A stretch of DNA of 64,000 bases, from positions 62,001 to 126,000 of the forward strand of contig PALD01000033.1 of the NCBI GenBank assembly GCA_002710685.1. The letters are read 5' to 3'. Numbering within the stretch: the first letter of the stretch is position 1; every line of letters starts with the position of its first letter. The position numbers were made by a program, and so were the translations under genes. Origin of the DNA: Cytophagaceae bacterium. GTDB taxonomy: Bacteria; Bacteroidota; Bacteroidia; Flavobacteriales; Flavobacteriaceae. Shown one piece after another: positions 64,000-64,000 of this stretch. The notes beneath the pieces are model-generated. The model worked only from the letters and a program-made list of their open reading frames with translations. It did not search any database and had not been told where the DNA came from.

Positions 64000-64000
64000 G

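Overview
The window looks like a chromosomal segment of a Flavobacteriaceae (Bacteroidota) bacterium, probably marine; I cannot name the genus. The evidence is a SusC/SusD pair, a FecI/FecR/TonB-receptor cassette, Bacteroidota-type promoters (TTTG ... TANNTTTG) before rpsL, carA, argS and ffh, AT-rich rather than Shine-Dalgarno-like leaders, a zinc-free L36, and a gene order (ribosomal block - carA - eno - gltA - guanidino-modifying enzymes) that I recognise from this family. No tRNA, rRNA, CRISPR array, insertion sequence or prophage is visible.

Layout. 1-5.5 kb (minus): a SusD-like lipoprotein cut by the window edge, a SusC-like receptor and a BamA/TamA-like outer-membrane protein. 5.6-22.7 kb (plus): one continuous translation block, rpsL-rpsG-fusA-rpsJ, then the S10, spc and alpha gene sets in order to rplQ, with secY, infA, rpmJ and rpoA inside. 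No tuf, map or adk is embedded. Three gaps inside the block (before rplC, rpsH and rpsD) carry compact foldable RNA and are candidate autoregulatory leaders; the rplC leader ends in a terminator-like hairpin.

22.8-30.7 kb: carA, eno, gltA, two guanidino-group-modifying enzymes (one CtlX-like) and a BCCT transporter. The 590-base eno-gltA gap holds two tandem 12-mer plus hairpin plus T-tract units that belong to no visible gene and look like small-RNA ends. 30.7-35.9 kb: an SDR/DUF2867 protein, two small unknown proteins, argS and a zinc alcohol dehydrogenase.

36-41.2 kb: an ECF sigma/FecR/TonB-receptor regulon, plus a divergently placed acidic lipoprotein. The same promoter-like element (GGTAGGGTAAA, 11 bases, TTGTCTWAT) precedes both fecR and the lipoprotein, which ties the lipoprotein to the sigma factor. 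41.4-53.7 kb: ffh, folD, a polyphosphate-glucokinase-like ROK kinase, a VOC/AI-2E/DCC operon, a TIM-barrel lipoprotein, a TRIC channel, a second ECF sigma operon ending in a protein with 11-residue MEAWGENFGK-type repeats, a signal-less M23 protein, and a DUF1989 plus GntA-like heme N-hydroxylase pair.

54-64 kb: a coiled-coil lipoprotein, a carboxypeptidase-regulatory-domain protein, a decayed C-terminal piece of an S9 peptidase, fabH, a MutS2 without Smr domain, ung, polyphosphate kinase 1 coupled to a signal-less substrate-binding-like protein, mscL and the end of a probable MFS transporter. A short palindrome family (TTTCGC ... GCGAAA) is scattered through both genes and gaps of the whole window.
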